Shown piece after piece: positions 27,776 to 36,573 of a stretch of 64,000 bases of DNA (within the stretch, counting starts at the first letter, position 1; every line of letters starts with the position of its first letter). The notes beneath the pieces are model-generated. The model was not told the origin of the DNA, made no database searches, and saw only the letters and a program-made list of their open reading frames with translations. The stretch spans positions 1,702,501-1,766,500 of the forward strand of contig NZ_CP067102.1 in the NCBI RefSeq assembly GCF_016616885.1, in the 5' to 3' direction. This DNA comes from Bradyrhizobium diazoefficiens (GTDB taxonomy: Bacteria > Pseudomonadota > Alphaproteobacteria > Rhizobiales > Xanthobacteraceae). A program made the translations under genes and the position numbers.

Positions 27776-28990
27776 ATGCATCAAACGTTACTGATTGTCG
27801 GTGGGTCCTATGCCGCATGTGAAATTGCATCACACGCCCGGGAAAACGGGTACGGCGAAGACATAGTCTTGGTGAGCGACGAGTCGGAGCTTCCCTATGA
27901 TCGCCCGCCACTCTCGAAGGCTTTTCTTAAAGGTCCGTCGGATGCAGCGACGCCTCTCAAGTCGGCGGCCTTCTATTCGAAAAATGGCATTGATCTCGAA
28001 CTGGGTACCAAGGTGATCCGTCTTGAGCCCGAAACGAACAAGGCTGTACTCTCGAACGGTACACATTTCACCTTTGATACCCTCGCCCTTGCGGTCGGGG
28101 CGCGTGCACGAAGACTCACGTGCGCAGGCGCCGATCTTGGTAACGTCTGTTACCTGCGGTCCATAGTGGACGCTCGCTTGATTAGAGCCGCGACCGCAGA
28201 CGCAGAGAACGTTGTCGTGATCGGCGGCGGATTTATAGGTCTTGAAGTCGCGTCAACGCTTGCACAGCAGCAAAAGCACGTCACGGTTATCGAAGCGGAA
28301 AACCGGGTGCTCGCCCGCGTTGTCGCGCCGCAAATTTCTCAATTCTTGTCGTCGAAACACGTCGATCACGGCGTGAAAGTGCAGACCGCTCGCGCCGTGC
28401 GCTCGCTCGTCGGTGAGAGCGGTGTCGTCCGTCAAGTCTTGCTTGAGGACGGCACGTCTATACACGCAGACGTCGTCATTGTCGGGATCGGATCGATTCC
28501 GAACTTGGAATTGGCTCAACAGCTCGGTTTGCTCAGCGAAAACGGTGTCGTTGTCGATTCGCGATCACGCACTAGCCGGGCACACGTATTTGCTGCTGGC
28601 GACTGCGCGCTGTTTCGTGGCCCTTTCAATTCGAACGGAATTCGACTGGAGTCCGTGCAGAACGCCACCGACCAGTCGCGAATTGCAGGAGCCGTCATCG
28701 CGGGCGTAGACAGGGCATATGATTCTCTGCCTTGGTTTTGGTCAGACCAATACGACTTAAAGCTTCAGATTGTTGGACTTCCATTTGGTGCCACCGAGAG
28801 CGTTGTGCGACCTGGGGCGATGTCTGACATTTCTGTATTCCATTTCCGGAAAGATGCTTGCATCTGCGTGGAGAGCGTAAACCGGCCGCGCGAGCATATG
28901 TCGGCACGCAGACTTCTAGCTCGCCGGAAAATCATGAAGCAACAGCTACAGGAAGTGGATTTCGATATTTCGGCGCTTTTGAATTCGTGA
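27776..28990 (+). CDS. NAD(P)H-dependent ferredoxin reductase (FAD)
   Basis: A 404-residue flavoprotein of the putidaredoxin-reductase type. It has the N-terminal FAD motif LIVGGSYAACEIA, the characteristic ELPYDRPPLSKAFLKG, the NAD(P)H motif VVIGGGFIGLEVASTLA near residue 145, and VFAAGDCALF for the second FAD contact. It completes the P450 chain. ATG 27776 is chosen; an in-frame TTG is 9 bases upstream. The 100-base gap after the ferredoxin has no strong ribosome binding site, so expression may be coupled weakly or driven separately. Confidence 0.92.
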   Translation: MHQTLLIVGGSYAACEIASHARENGYGEDIVLVSDESELPYDRPPLSKAFLKGPSDAATPLKSAAFYSKNGIDLELGTKVIRLEPETNKAVLSNGTHFTFDTLALAVGARARRLTCAGADLGNVCYLRSIVDARLIRAATADAENVVVIGGGFIGLEVASTLAQQQKHVTVIEAENRVLARVVAPQISQFLSSKHVDHGVKVQTARAVRSLVGESGVVRQVLLEDGTSIHADVVIVGIGSIPNLELAQQLGLLSENGVVVDSRSRTSRAHVFAAGDCALFRGPFNSNGIRLESVQNATDQSRIAGAVIAGVDRAYDSLPWFWSDQYDLKLQIVGLPFGATESVVRPGAMSDISVFHFRKDACICVESVNRPREHMSARRLLARRKIMKQQLQEVDFDISALLNS

Positions 28991-28999
28991 CAAAAACGA

Positions 29000-29287
29000 A
29001 TGCGCCAGGTTGTACACAACAACCAGGTTGTCCACAACAAAGAGTGCCGGCAGCGTCAGTACGACTTAGCCGACCCTGCGCGGCAGCTTGGCTGGAGCGA
29101 AGTCATCGTGATCGAGGATGATCTCGGCCGCTTTGGTGGCGGCACCGCCCATCCCGGATTCGAGAAATTGATCGCCGCCATTTGCAAAGTGCGAGTTGGC
29201 GCCGTAATCTCTATCGACGCATCCCGGCTCGCTCGCAACGGCTCGTGGAGTTCTGTGTGCTCTTGCATACCGGCGATGGAGCTCTGA
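29000..29287 (+). pseudogene. Serine recombinase N-terminal remnant
   Basis: It contains RQYDLADPARQLGWSEVIVI, EDDLGRFGGGTAHPGFEKLI and GAVISIDASRLARNG, the resolvase-domain core of a large serine recombinase (the ASRLARN helix binds the catalytic site). The catalytic Ser region is absent, and the frame ends soon after the conserved block. A related C-terminal part lies far away at 46200-45690 on the other strand, perhaps from a different copy. Confidence 0.6.
29005..29040 (+). repeat. Two 18-bp tandem repeats with near-palindromic core
   Basis: CCAGGTTGTACACAACAA (29005-29022) and CCAGGTTGTCCACAACAA (29023-29040) differ by one base; each contains GTTGTNCACAAC, nearly its own reverse complement. 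They lie 14 bases after the reductase stop codon and at the start of the recombinase remnant. Confidence 0.85.
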
Positions 29288-29383
29288 GTTGAGTGACGGT
29301 TGCGCGCGACCGTTGATATGCCAGGGCTCGGGGCTCAGCCGATTCGATCAGTGCTTGGGGAACCAATCTTCTCGTACGAATGA
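29277..29383 (+). pseudogene. 3' end of a second enolase-superfamily gene
   Basis: Reading SDGCARPL and then, after a shift, PGLGAQPIRSVLGEPIFSYE followed by TGA, it matches the last 30 residues of the gene at 4227 (SDGCAWPSDKPGLG..., IRSALGEPIFSCE). Only this tail survives. Confidence 0.65.
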
Positions 29384-29439
29384 GGGTCCTCGACCCTTCG
29401 CGCCCCTGAATCGCCGAACAGCGCCCGCTTTCCGTGAAC

Positions 29440-29910
29440 GACCTCCGAAGGTCAACGCAGCTGAACAGCTCGCCCGCTCGATTGTCGCGGCCCCGCACGT
29501 ACCATTTCTTATGTGCAACATGCGGTGTGATGTTCATCGAGCGCAGCTCGCTGACGAAGTCGTCCGCATTAGGCTTTGTCCGCGCCAAGCCGGAGCGCTG
29601 TCGGCCGGTCAGCGCAAGGCTCGATCATGAGCAGCGCGGCCACCCGCTCGGCAGGCCCGTCGGCCTGCGCAGGCAGGCGTCAATCAGCAGGCCATAGCAG
29701 TTTCCAATCAGGCCGTGTCCAATGAAGCACAGCCTCGTCTCCTTGCCTTTGCCCCTTGCGGTAGAGCCTGGCTCCAGATCCGTAGTCGAACCATGAGTGT
29801 CATTCCGATGCCGCCCAGGAACTTAGCCGCGATGTCGCCTTCCAGCAGCCGGTCGCGGTTCTTCGGGAACACTGCGGGCCTAGGCCGCATCGTCGATGCT
29901 GATCGCGGAG
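29440..29910 (-). pseudogene. IS5-family transposase fragments
   Basis: Minus-strand pieces matching the element at 38991 appear in scrambled order: PKNRDRLLEGDIAAKFL near 29870-29820, HAERVAALLMIEP-like sequence, DDFVSELRSMNITPHVA near 29550, and a new start GRDNRAGELFSCVDL near 29500. The order suggests two partial copies placed head to tail with internal deletions. Confidence 0.6.
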
Positions 29911-29918
29911 GCTAGCTA

Positions 29919-30264
29919 ATGGCCAAGGTGCGCTGCTTCGCGAAGGCCTTTTCCGGTTGCTGGCGCATCGTCGAGATGGACGTCCGGGACAACGACTTTC
30001 TCGATCTCGTCGAGGAGGCACATCTCACTCTCGAGGGTAAGTCCGAGGGTGAAATTGCCTCCGGTGCGCTGAAGGGCTTCCTCGACGTCCGCTACGGCGC
30101 GCGACGGTTCGCTCTGCGCAGACTTCTCATGGAAAGGGCATGACGAGAACGATCCGCCCCGCGGTCGCGGATGGGCTATCATCGGCACCTGCAGGCGGCT
30201 CGTCGGCCTCTTCTACATCTACAAGGGCGGCGACGGCTCAGGTTTCGTATGCGAACGCGCCTAG
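29919..30264 (+). pseudogene. Conserved hypothetical protein, frameshifted
   Basis: It begins MAKVRCFAKAFSGCWRIVEM, then DVRDNDFLDLVEEAHLTLEG and ALKGFLDVRYGAR, then shifts frame near 30110 into a segment ending GFVCERA. A further decayed piece of the same gene is at 39684-39893, again beside IS5 sequence. The family is unknown to me; the intact protein would be about 110 residues. Confidence 0.5.
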
Positions 30265-30990
30265 TTCTTCAACAACCTGCTAGGCACATTTCGAAGCGCT
30301 GCTGAAGGATAAGCTGAAGTTCTATCCGGCGGCCGCTTGGTGATCATTGTCGAACCAGCTAGCTGCCGATCGACAAAGTCGGAGCCAATCTCGCATTCTA
30401 GGCGAATTAACCGCCCCGATGAGCGAGACCCTGTACTCCTGACGAGCAACCAAACGTTCGGCGATTGCAGTTCTCGGCGACGGCGTCGTCGCCATGCGAT
30501 CTGCTTCTGCACCAACTCTTAACGAGGAACATCTGCGGCGCCCCATATCGCGCAAAGGACACGCTCCACGAAGGCTTGGTCGGTCCTCAGAACGACACGT
30601 TTTTCCCGACAGGAAATTGCCACGGCCCTGACTGGAGAAGTTCGGTAGCTCAACGCTTAGAGTACTGTCCCATTTATTCACGCACACTTGAGGATGTGGT
30701 CCTGAAAGCGCGCTGCATAGAAGTTCCAACCGCTGAGAAATCGGTGCATCCCTTATTGAATGCGACATGCGGGCGATTGCTACGCACGGAAGCATCGCAT
30801 TGTCGCCATAGAGCGCAGATTTTCGGCATTTATCTCGCCAGATTGGGGAGATTTGCCAACAAGGCGCGGGCATACTTGAGCGACGGGTCCGTTGGGCCAG
30901 CGTGACTAGCATTGGGTAATGCGATAAATCTGATCAATTGCACTACGAAACTGCGTGCGGAAAACAAGAAGCAAAAAAGGACGGTATGAC
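30265..30990. other. Region without a recognisable gene
   Basis: About 725 bases upstream of the acyl-CoA synthetase. Two medium open frames overlap on opposite strands but neither shows family motifs. The promoter of the 31-36 kb operon must be here if it is expressed; AAGGA at 30976-30980 is the ribosome binding site of the first gene. Confidence 0.45.
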
Positions 30991-33228
30991 ATGAAGAGGC
31001 GGATGGACATGCATGTTGGTGGTGTGCCCGCGCCCGTTGAAGAGGAGTTCGGTGAGCGCCAAGCGGCAAGCAAGATCGACCGGCTCTTCCGGCCAGAATC
31101 CGTGGCGATCGTAGGAGCTTCCCCGAAGGGAGGTATTGCCACGGAAATCCTCAAGAACATCAAGAAGTGGGGCTTTTCGGGCCGGCTCGTCGCGGTGAAT
31201 CCTCGTTACGAGCAGATTGAGGGTGTGTCGTGCTTTCCAAGCCTGACGGCTATCCCGTTTCCGATCGGCCTCGCCGTAGTCGCCGTTCCCAGCAATGCCA
31301 TACCCGCAGTACTTCACGATTGCGAAGTGACTGGTGTGCGCGCGATCCAGATCATCTCGAGCGGCTTTGCTGAGGAGCGTGGCGAAGGCGTCGCGAAGCA
31401 ATTCCAGCTCGCCCAATGGGCCGAACGGACTGGCATTCCAGTCGTCGGCCCGAACTGTTACGGGTTGCTGAACGGGGAAAATCGGCTGATTGCGACCCCC
31501 GCAGACTTTTATTCATTGTCGGCAGGTGGCGTCAGCGCCGTGGTGCAAAGCGGAACGCTTATGTTCAGTTTGGTCATGCCCCTGCTGGCTCGCGGCATCG
31601 GCGTCGGGCGCGTCGTCACAAGCGGTAACGAAGCCTGCCTTGATGTGGCGGATTTCATCAACTACTTCGCGGATGACAAGGATACCCGCGTAATCGCTTG
31701 CTACTGCGAACAGATCAAGCGCCCTCTGGAATTTATCAAGGCCTGCGAGCGCGCGGCGGACAAAAACAAGCCGATCGTCATGATCAAGATCGGCCGCTCC
31801 GAAGCTGCGCGCAAGGGTGCTTTGGCTCATACTGGCTCTGTGGCGGGCTCGGACGTGGCGATCGACGCCGTGCTGAAGAAGCTGGGCGTGGTTCGCGTCG
31901 ACACGGTCGATGACTTGATTGAGGCTGCAGCCGCTCTGTCGACGACAAAGCGGCCGCGCGGCCGGCGTATCGCGCTTGCGTCGTTCTCCGGCACCGCCGT
32001 GAACATACTGTCTGACGTCGCCGAGCCATTCGGCGTCGAGTTTCCGCCGCCACCCGCCGAGGCAAGGGCGCGGCTGGAGGCCGTTCTTCCCGAATTCGGC
32101 AACGTCAGCAACCCGCTCGACCTCACCTCGCAAGCCGACTACGATACGCACATCATCGACGAATCCCTGAAGACGCTCGCGACTTGCGGTACGTATGATG
32201 TGGTGGTCTGGGGGCGCGGAGCCCCGTCGCGCCTCGATATGCGTTCTCCCGTCTGTCAGGCGCTCAAGCGTGCTGCAGAGGCAGCCCCGGATGTGGTCTT
32301 CTCGGTGATGGCCCTCGCGGGCGGCCATTTCTTTGCAGCGCCCGGCCCGGGAAGTGCGATGGTCGAGCCGGCCGCCGAATTCGATGGCATGCCCTTCCTG
32401 CAAGGTGTGGGCCCGGGACTGAAGGCGCTCTCCGCACTGATTGGATATGCCGAGTTCCAGCGCGCGCGCAAACCCGGCAATCGCCTATCGGCGCACCGCG
32501 GCCAGCGCAGCGCCTGCTATGCGGAGGCGGTGCGCATCCTGCGCGAGGCCAAGGGCGACGTGCTGACCGAGCGGGAGGGCAAGCATTTGCTTGCGCTCTA
32601 TGGCATCCCGGTCACTCGCGAAGCGCTGGCGACGGATGCGAAGCAGGCGGCGCGCGTCGCTCAGGATCTCGGCTTTCCTGTGGCGATGAAGGTCGAGTCA
32701 GCGGACATAGTGCACAAGACCGATGTTGGCGGCGTCGCGCTGAACATCTCCTCGTCTGAGCAGGCTGCCGCAACGTTCGAACAGATCGTGGGCTCGGTGC
32801 GATCGCGATGTCCCGAAGCGAACATCGCCGGCGCGCTGGTGCAGGAGATGGCCAAGCCGGGCATCGAAATGATGCTGGGTGCGACGTTCGACCCGCAATT
32901 CGGGCCGGTGATCGTCTTCGGCCTGGGCGGCATCTGGGTGGAGGCGCTGAAGGACGTGCGTGCGCTGATGCCCCCTTTCGATGCAGCCGAAGTCAAGGCG
33001 GAGCTTGGGCGACTGCGCGGCGCGAGCGTTCTGCGGGGCGCGCGGGGCGGGGCAAAGCCGGACCTCGAGGCCTTCGCCGACTGCATCGTCAAATTCAGCA
33101 CGCTCTGCAGCGATCTTGCCGACGAGATCGGAGAGATCGACGTCAATCCCATCATCCTTGCCGCCAGTGGTACCGGACTGACCGCGGTCGACTGCCTCAT
33201 CACCAGGAAAGCGCCGCAGAAAGTTTGA
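30991..33228 (+). CDS. Acyl-CoA synthetase, NDP-forming (acetate-CoA ligase family), copy 1
   Basis: A 745-residue fused alpha-beta enzyme that makes acyl-CoA from a carboxylate, CoA and ATP through a phosphohistidine. The CoA-binding Rossmann domain starts LFRPESVAIVGASPKGGIAT; ligase-CoA domains follow; the phosphorylated His lies in GALAHTGSVAGSD (about residue 283). The C-terminal ATP-grasp part includes LLALYGIPVTREALATDAKQ, PVAMKVESADIVHKTDVGGV and GEIDVNPIIL. Start ATG 30991 follows AAGGA at 10 bases. It is followed by two acyl-CoA dehydrogenases and an etfB remnant, making a CoA-activation plus oxidation operon. The last 857 bases are almost identical to the copy at 55659, while the first 1.4 kb are clearly diverged. 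The acyl substrate is unknown. Confidence 0.92.
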   Translation: MKRRMDMHVGGVPAPVEEEFGERQAASKIDRLFRPESVAIVGASPKGGIATEILKNIKKWGFSGRLVAVNPRYEQIEGVSCFPSLTAIPFPIGLAVVAVPSNAIPAVLHDCEVTGVRAIQIISSGFAEERGEGVAKQFQLAQWAERTGIPVVGPNCYGLLNGENRLIATPADFYSLSAGGVSAVVQSGTLMFSLVMPLLARGIGVGRVVTSGNEACLDVADFINYFADDKDTRVIACYCEQIKRPLEFIKACERAADKNKPIVMIKIGRSEAARKGALAHTGSVAGSDVAIDAVLKKLGVVRVDTVDDLIEAAAALSTTKRPRGRRIALASFSGTAVNILSDVAEPFGVEFPPPPAEARARLEAVLPEFGNVSNPLDLTSQADYDTHIIDESLKTLATCGTYDVVVWGRGAPSRLDMRSPVCQALKRAAEAAPDVVFSVMALAGGHFFAAPGPGSAMVEPAAEFDGMPFLQGVGPGLKALSALIGYAEFQRARKPGNRLSAHRGQRSACYAEAVRILREAKGDVLTEREGKHLLALYGIPVTREALATDAKQAARVAQDLGFPVAMKVESADIVHKTDVGGVALNISSSEQAAATFEQIVGSVRSRCPEANIAGALVQEMAKPGIEMMLGATFDPQFGPVIVFGLGGIWVEALKDVRALMPPFDAAEVKAELGRLRGASVLRGARGGAKPDLEAFADCIVKFSTLCSDLADEIGEIDVNPIILAASGTGLTAVDCLITRKAPQKV

Positions 33229-33231
33229 CGA
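32375..33231 (+). repeat. Near-identical block A (pairs with 57001-57857)
   Basis: The C-terminal third of the synthetase gene matches 57001-57857 at a constant offset of 24626 with only scattered substitutions. Homology falls abruptly on both sides: upstream to a diverged paralogue and downstream at the intergenic spacer. Confidence 0.9.
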
Positions 33232-33291
33232 GCAACGAGCGTAGGCAGATCTTGCAGGCGTGCCCGAAATGTTTGCCCGAAGAGAGCAACG

Positions 33292-34494
33292 ATGGATCTG
33301 AGCTTTACCGAAGACGAACTTGCCTTCAGAGACGAAGTCAGGGCGTTTTTTGGGTCCGAAGTGCCCGCCGAGGTTCGCGAGAAGCTCATCGCAGGCAGGC
33401 ATCCCAGCAAGGACGAAGCGCTGTGCTGGGCTCAGAATCTTGCAAGGAAGGGCTGGAGCGTGCCGCAGTGGCCAGTCGAATATGGCGGCACAGGCTGGAG
33501 TCCGGTAAAGCAGTATATCTTCGCCGTGGAAATGGGCCAAGCGCCGGCGCCGGAATTAGCCGGCAGTGGTTACGACTTGGTCGGCCCCATCATCTACACC
33601 TTCGGCACCGAGGCGCAGAAGAAGCGATTTCTCCCACGCATAGCCTACTTTGATGACTGGTGGGCCCAGGGTTTCTCGGAACCCGGTGCAGGCTCGGACT
33701 TGGCCGCGCTGAAGATGCGTGCTGTGCGTGATGGTGACCACTACATCGTGAGCGGGCAGAAGACCTGGACGACGCACGCACAATATGCTGACTGGATTTT
33801 CTGCCTTGTGCGGACAGATCCCACCGCGCCAAAAAGGCAGCAGGGCATCTCCTTTATGCTGATCGATCTGAAATCGCCTGGTGTGACGGTGCGCCGGATC
33901 AAGCTGATCGACGGCTGTTACGAGGTCAATGAAGTCTTCTTTGACGATGTGCGCGTTCCAGTCGAGAACTTGGTGGGCGAAGAGAACCGCGGCTGGGAGT
34001 ACGCCAAGTTCCTCCTGGGCAACGAGCGCGGCAATGCGGCGTGGATTGGAATCTCGATGTCTCGCATTCAGCGCATCAAGGAGCTTGCTGCGCGGACGCG
34101 GGTTGGAGGCGAGCGGCTGATCGACCAGGCGGATTTCCGCAAGAGGGTGGCTAGCATCGAGGTCCAGCTGAAGGCGCTGGAGATGACGCAGCTTCGGGTT
34201 GTTTCCAACAGATCGAAACGGCAGAAGGGAACGGCCGACCCGGCGGGCTCGATTCTGAAAATCAAGGGCTCGGAAATCCAGCAGGCGATTGCGGAGCTTC
34301 TGCTGGACGTGGTCGGCCCCTACGCGTTGCCGTATCAGTCGGACGAGGAGATCGAGCGCAAGGAGCCGCCGATCGGGCCCGATTGGGCCGCACCAATTGC
34401 GCCGGCTTATTTCAACGTGCGCAAAGTGCCGATCTACGGAGGCTCTGATGAGATCCAGAAGAACATCATCGCCAAGGTGATCCTAGGCCTGTGA
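33292..34494 (+). CDS. Acyl-CoA dehydrogenase, PimC-like large subunit, copy 1
   Basis: A 400-residue flavoprotein closely resembling PimC, the large subunit of the two-component pimeloyl-CoA dehydrogenase. It has MDLSFTEDELAFRDEVRAFF at the start, the FAD/substrate region DDWWAQGFSEPGAGSDLAAL and QKTWTTHAQYADWIFCL, and the C-terminal YGGSDEIQKNIIAKVILGL. The usual catalytic Glu of the YEGT motif is Gly here, as in other heteromeric dehydrogenases. It probably pairs with the protein encoded 24 bases downstream. Electrons would go to ETF. The 3' part from 34073 is nearly identical to 58745 onward; the 5' part is diverged. Confidence 0.92.
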   Translation: MDLSFTEDELAFRDEVRAFFGSEVPAEVREKLIAGRHPSKDEALCWAQNLARKGWSVPQWPVEYGGTGWSPVKQYIFAVEMGQAPAPELAGSGYDLVGPIIYTFGTEAQKKRFLPRIAYFDDWWAQGFSEPGAGSDLAALKMRAVRDGDHYIVSGQKTWTTHAQYADWIFCLVRTDPTAPKRQQGISFMLIDLKSPGVTVRRIKLIDGCYEVNEVFFDDVRVPVENLVGEENRGWEYAKFLLGNERGNAAWIGISMSRIQRIKELAARTRVGGERLIDQADFRKRVASIEVQLKALEMTQLRVVSNRSKRQKGTADPAGSILKIKGSEIQQAIAELLLDVVGPYALPYQSDEEIERKEPPIGPDWAAPIAPAYFNVRKVPIYGGSDEIQKNIIAKVILGL

Positions 34495-35688
34495 GGCCCA
34501 TTCAGGAGAGTTTCAGCAGTGGACTTTGATTATTCCGAGGAGCAGCAACTCCTCAAGGATAGCGTTGAGCGAGTGATGCTCGACAACTACAGCTTCAACG
34601 ATCGCTGTAAGTATCAGGCTGAAAAGGTCGGCTATAGCGAGGCGATGTGGGCGCGCTATGCTGAACTCGGGCTTCTGGCATTGCCGTTTTCCGAGGCGCA
34701 TGGCGGCTTGGGCGGTGGCGCGATTGAGACAATGATCGTCATGGAGGCCTTCGGCAAGGCGCTGATCCTCGAACCCTATTTCGCGACCGTGGTGCTCGCC
34801 GGCGGCATCCTACGGCAAGGAGCGAGCGAAACGCAAAAGGCCGAGATGATCCCGGCAATTGCGGAAGGCCGCATGAAGCTCGCCTTTGCTTATGCCGAAC
34901 CACAGTCGCGCTACGATCTCTTCGACGTTCAAACGCAGGCGAAGAAGGACGGAGATGAGTGGGTTCTGAACGGCATCAAGGGTCTCGTCCTCCACGGCGA
35001 GGCGGCCGATAGGATCATCGTATCGGCGCGGACGGCCGGAGATACGCGGGAGAAGGATGGGATCGGCCTATTCCTGGTCAACAGTAGTGCGCCCGGTGTT
35101 GCCCGCCGCGGCTATCCAACACAGGACGGTCTGCGCGCGGCCGAGTTCACACTCGACAATGTGCGCGTCCAGGCAGCCGATGTCATCGGCGATCCGGCGG
35201 GTGCCTTCCCGGTCATCACGCGGGTTGCAGACGAGGCGGTCGCAGCGCTGTGCGCCGAAGCGGTCGGCTGCTTCGCGGTAATGCAAGCCACCACCCTTGA
35301 GTATCTGAAGACGCGCAAGCAGTTTGGCACGACGATAGGCTCATTCCAGGTGCTGCAGCACCGGGCGGTCGACATGTTGATCGAACTGGAGCAGTCGCGC
35401 TCCATGGCGATGTACGCTACGATGATGGTGAGCGAAGACGGCGCGGCCGAGCGCGAACGGGCGATCTCGGCGGCGAAGGCCCAGATCGGCCAGTCGGCCA
35501 AGCTGATCGGACAGCAGTCGATCCAGCTGCATGGCGGCATCGGCATGACGATGGAGTACAGCGTCGGCCACTATTTCAAGCGCGCGACCATGCTGGACAA
35601 GTTGCTCGGCGATGCAGACCACCACATGCAGCGGCTCGCCGCGCTCGGAGGACTCATCGGCCAAGAAGCAAGTCCAACTTGAAAGTGA
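34073..35688 (+). repeat. Near-identical block B (pairs with 58745-60360)
   Basis: This covers the last third of the first dehydrogenase, the spacer and the entire second dehydrogenase. It matches 58745-60360 at a constant offset of 24672 without gaps and with few substitutions, then ends 6 bases past the stop codon. Confidence 0.92.
34519..35682 (+). CDS. Acyl-CoA dehydrogenase, PimD-like small subunit, copy 1
   Basis: A 387-residue partner dehydrogenase like PimD. It begins with GTG behind CAGGAGAG (MDFDYSEEQQLLKDSVERVM). Features are LLALPFSEAHGGLGGGAIET, the FAD-domain FAYAEPQSRYDL, TRKQFGTTIGSFQVLQHRAV in the C-terminal helical domain, and IQLHGGIGMTMEYSVGHYFK near the end. Heteromeric partners of this kind share one FAD site between subunits. 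It is nearly identical to the copy at 59191, differing by very few residues (for example KRATM against KHATM). Confidence 0.92.
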   Translation: MDFDYSEEQQLLKDSVERVMLDNYSFNDRCKYQAEKVGYSEAMWARYAELGLLALPFSEAHGGLGGGAIETMIVMEAFGKALILEPYFATVVLAGGILRQGASETQKAEMIPAIAEGRMKLAFAYAEPQSRYDLFDVQTQAKKDGDEWVLNGIKGLVLHGEAADRIIVSARTAGDTREKDGIGLFLVNSSAPGVARRGYPTQDGLRAAEFTLDNVRVQAADVIGDPAGAFPVITRVADEAVAALCAEAVGCFAVMQATTLEYLKTRKQFGTTIGSFQVLQHRAVDMLIELEQSRSMAMYATMMVSEDGAAERERAISAAKAQIGQSAKLIGQQSIQLHGGIGMTMEYSVGHYFKRATMLDKLLGDADHHMQRLAALGGLIGQEASPT

Positions 35689-35958
35689 AGAGCGTAAAAG
35701 TGAAGTGGTCAAGCGCGGCCTTCGCCCCGCAAAGCTATCCTGCCTGCGATCAAGGCAATTTAGCGCGCCGAGAACGCCAACGTGGCGCTCCTCCGGCTCA
35801 AGGGAGCGAGGCCGAATGAGGCAAGCGTTCTCCCGCGATCGGATCGGCCTGGCGCCGAAGCCGGCACTATGTCAGTGCCATTCTTCGCCTTCGCGCCGAG
35901 CATCCGCAATAAGATGGACAACCGATTTGTTCACGCAATTTCAAGCGAAAGAGGATCG
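35683..35958. other. Spacer before the etfB remnant
   Basis: 276 bases without a recognised gene. GAGGATCG just before 35959 is a possible ribosome binding site for etfB. Confidence 0.4.
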
Positions 35959-36573
35959 ATGAAGGTCTTAGTGCCGGTAAAGCGGGTGGTCGATTACAAC
36001 GTCAAGGTTCGCGTCAAGGGCGATGGATCGGGCGTTGAACTCGCCAACGTCAAGATGTCGATGAACCCGTTCGACGAAATGGCGGTCGAGGAAGCGCTGC
36101 GCCTGAAGGAAGCCGGCAAGGCGACCGAAGTCGTGGTGGTCTCCATCGGACCGGCGCAGGCGTCGGAGACGATCCGCACCGGTCTCGCCATGGGCGCCGA
36201 CCGCGGCATCCTGGTGAAGGCCGAGGGCACCGTCGAGCCACTCGCTGTCGCCAAGATCCTGAAGAAGGTCGCCGAAGAAGAGCAGCCCGGCCTGATCATT
36301 CTCGGCAAGCAGGCGATCGACGACGACAGCAATCAGACCGGCCAGATGCTCGCCGCGCTGCTCGGCTAGTCGCAGGCGACCTTCGCCTCGAAGCTCGAGG
36401 TCGATGGCTCTGACTTCAAGGTCACTCGCGAAGTCGACGGCGGCCTCCAAACCGTAAAGCTGAAGGGACCGGCGATCGTCACCACCGATCTCCGTCTCAA
36501 CGAGCCGCGCTATGCGTCGCTGCCCAACATCATGAAGGCCAAGAAGAAGCCGATCACGGACAAGAACGTCGCC
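35959..36573 (+). pseudogene. etfB: Electron transfer flavoprotein beta subunit, 5' part with nonsense codon
   Basis: It starts [20 protein letters not shown] with the canonical ETF-beta landmarks [40 protein letters not shown] and [24 protein letters not shown] at 36367 interrupts the conserved [15 protein letters not shown], where TGG is expected (W to stop). The reading continues in the same frame to [11 protein letters not shown] and breaks at 36573. The missing tail ([15 protein letters not shown] to the end) is found on the opposite strand at 42103-41964, joined to etfA. ETF would accept electrons from the dehydrogenases encoded upstream. Confidence 0.9.

Noticed and set aside
30465..30905. 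146-residue open frame upstream of the synthetase
   Set aside because: No homology, no ribosome binding site and overlaps an equally long antisense frame.
32808..33653. 281-residue open frame in a second frame across synthetase and dehydrogenase
   Set aside because: Crosses a gene boundary out of frame; a shadow of the two real genes.
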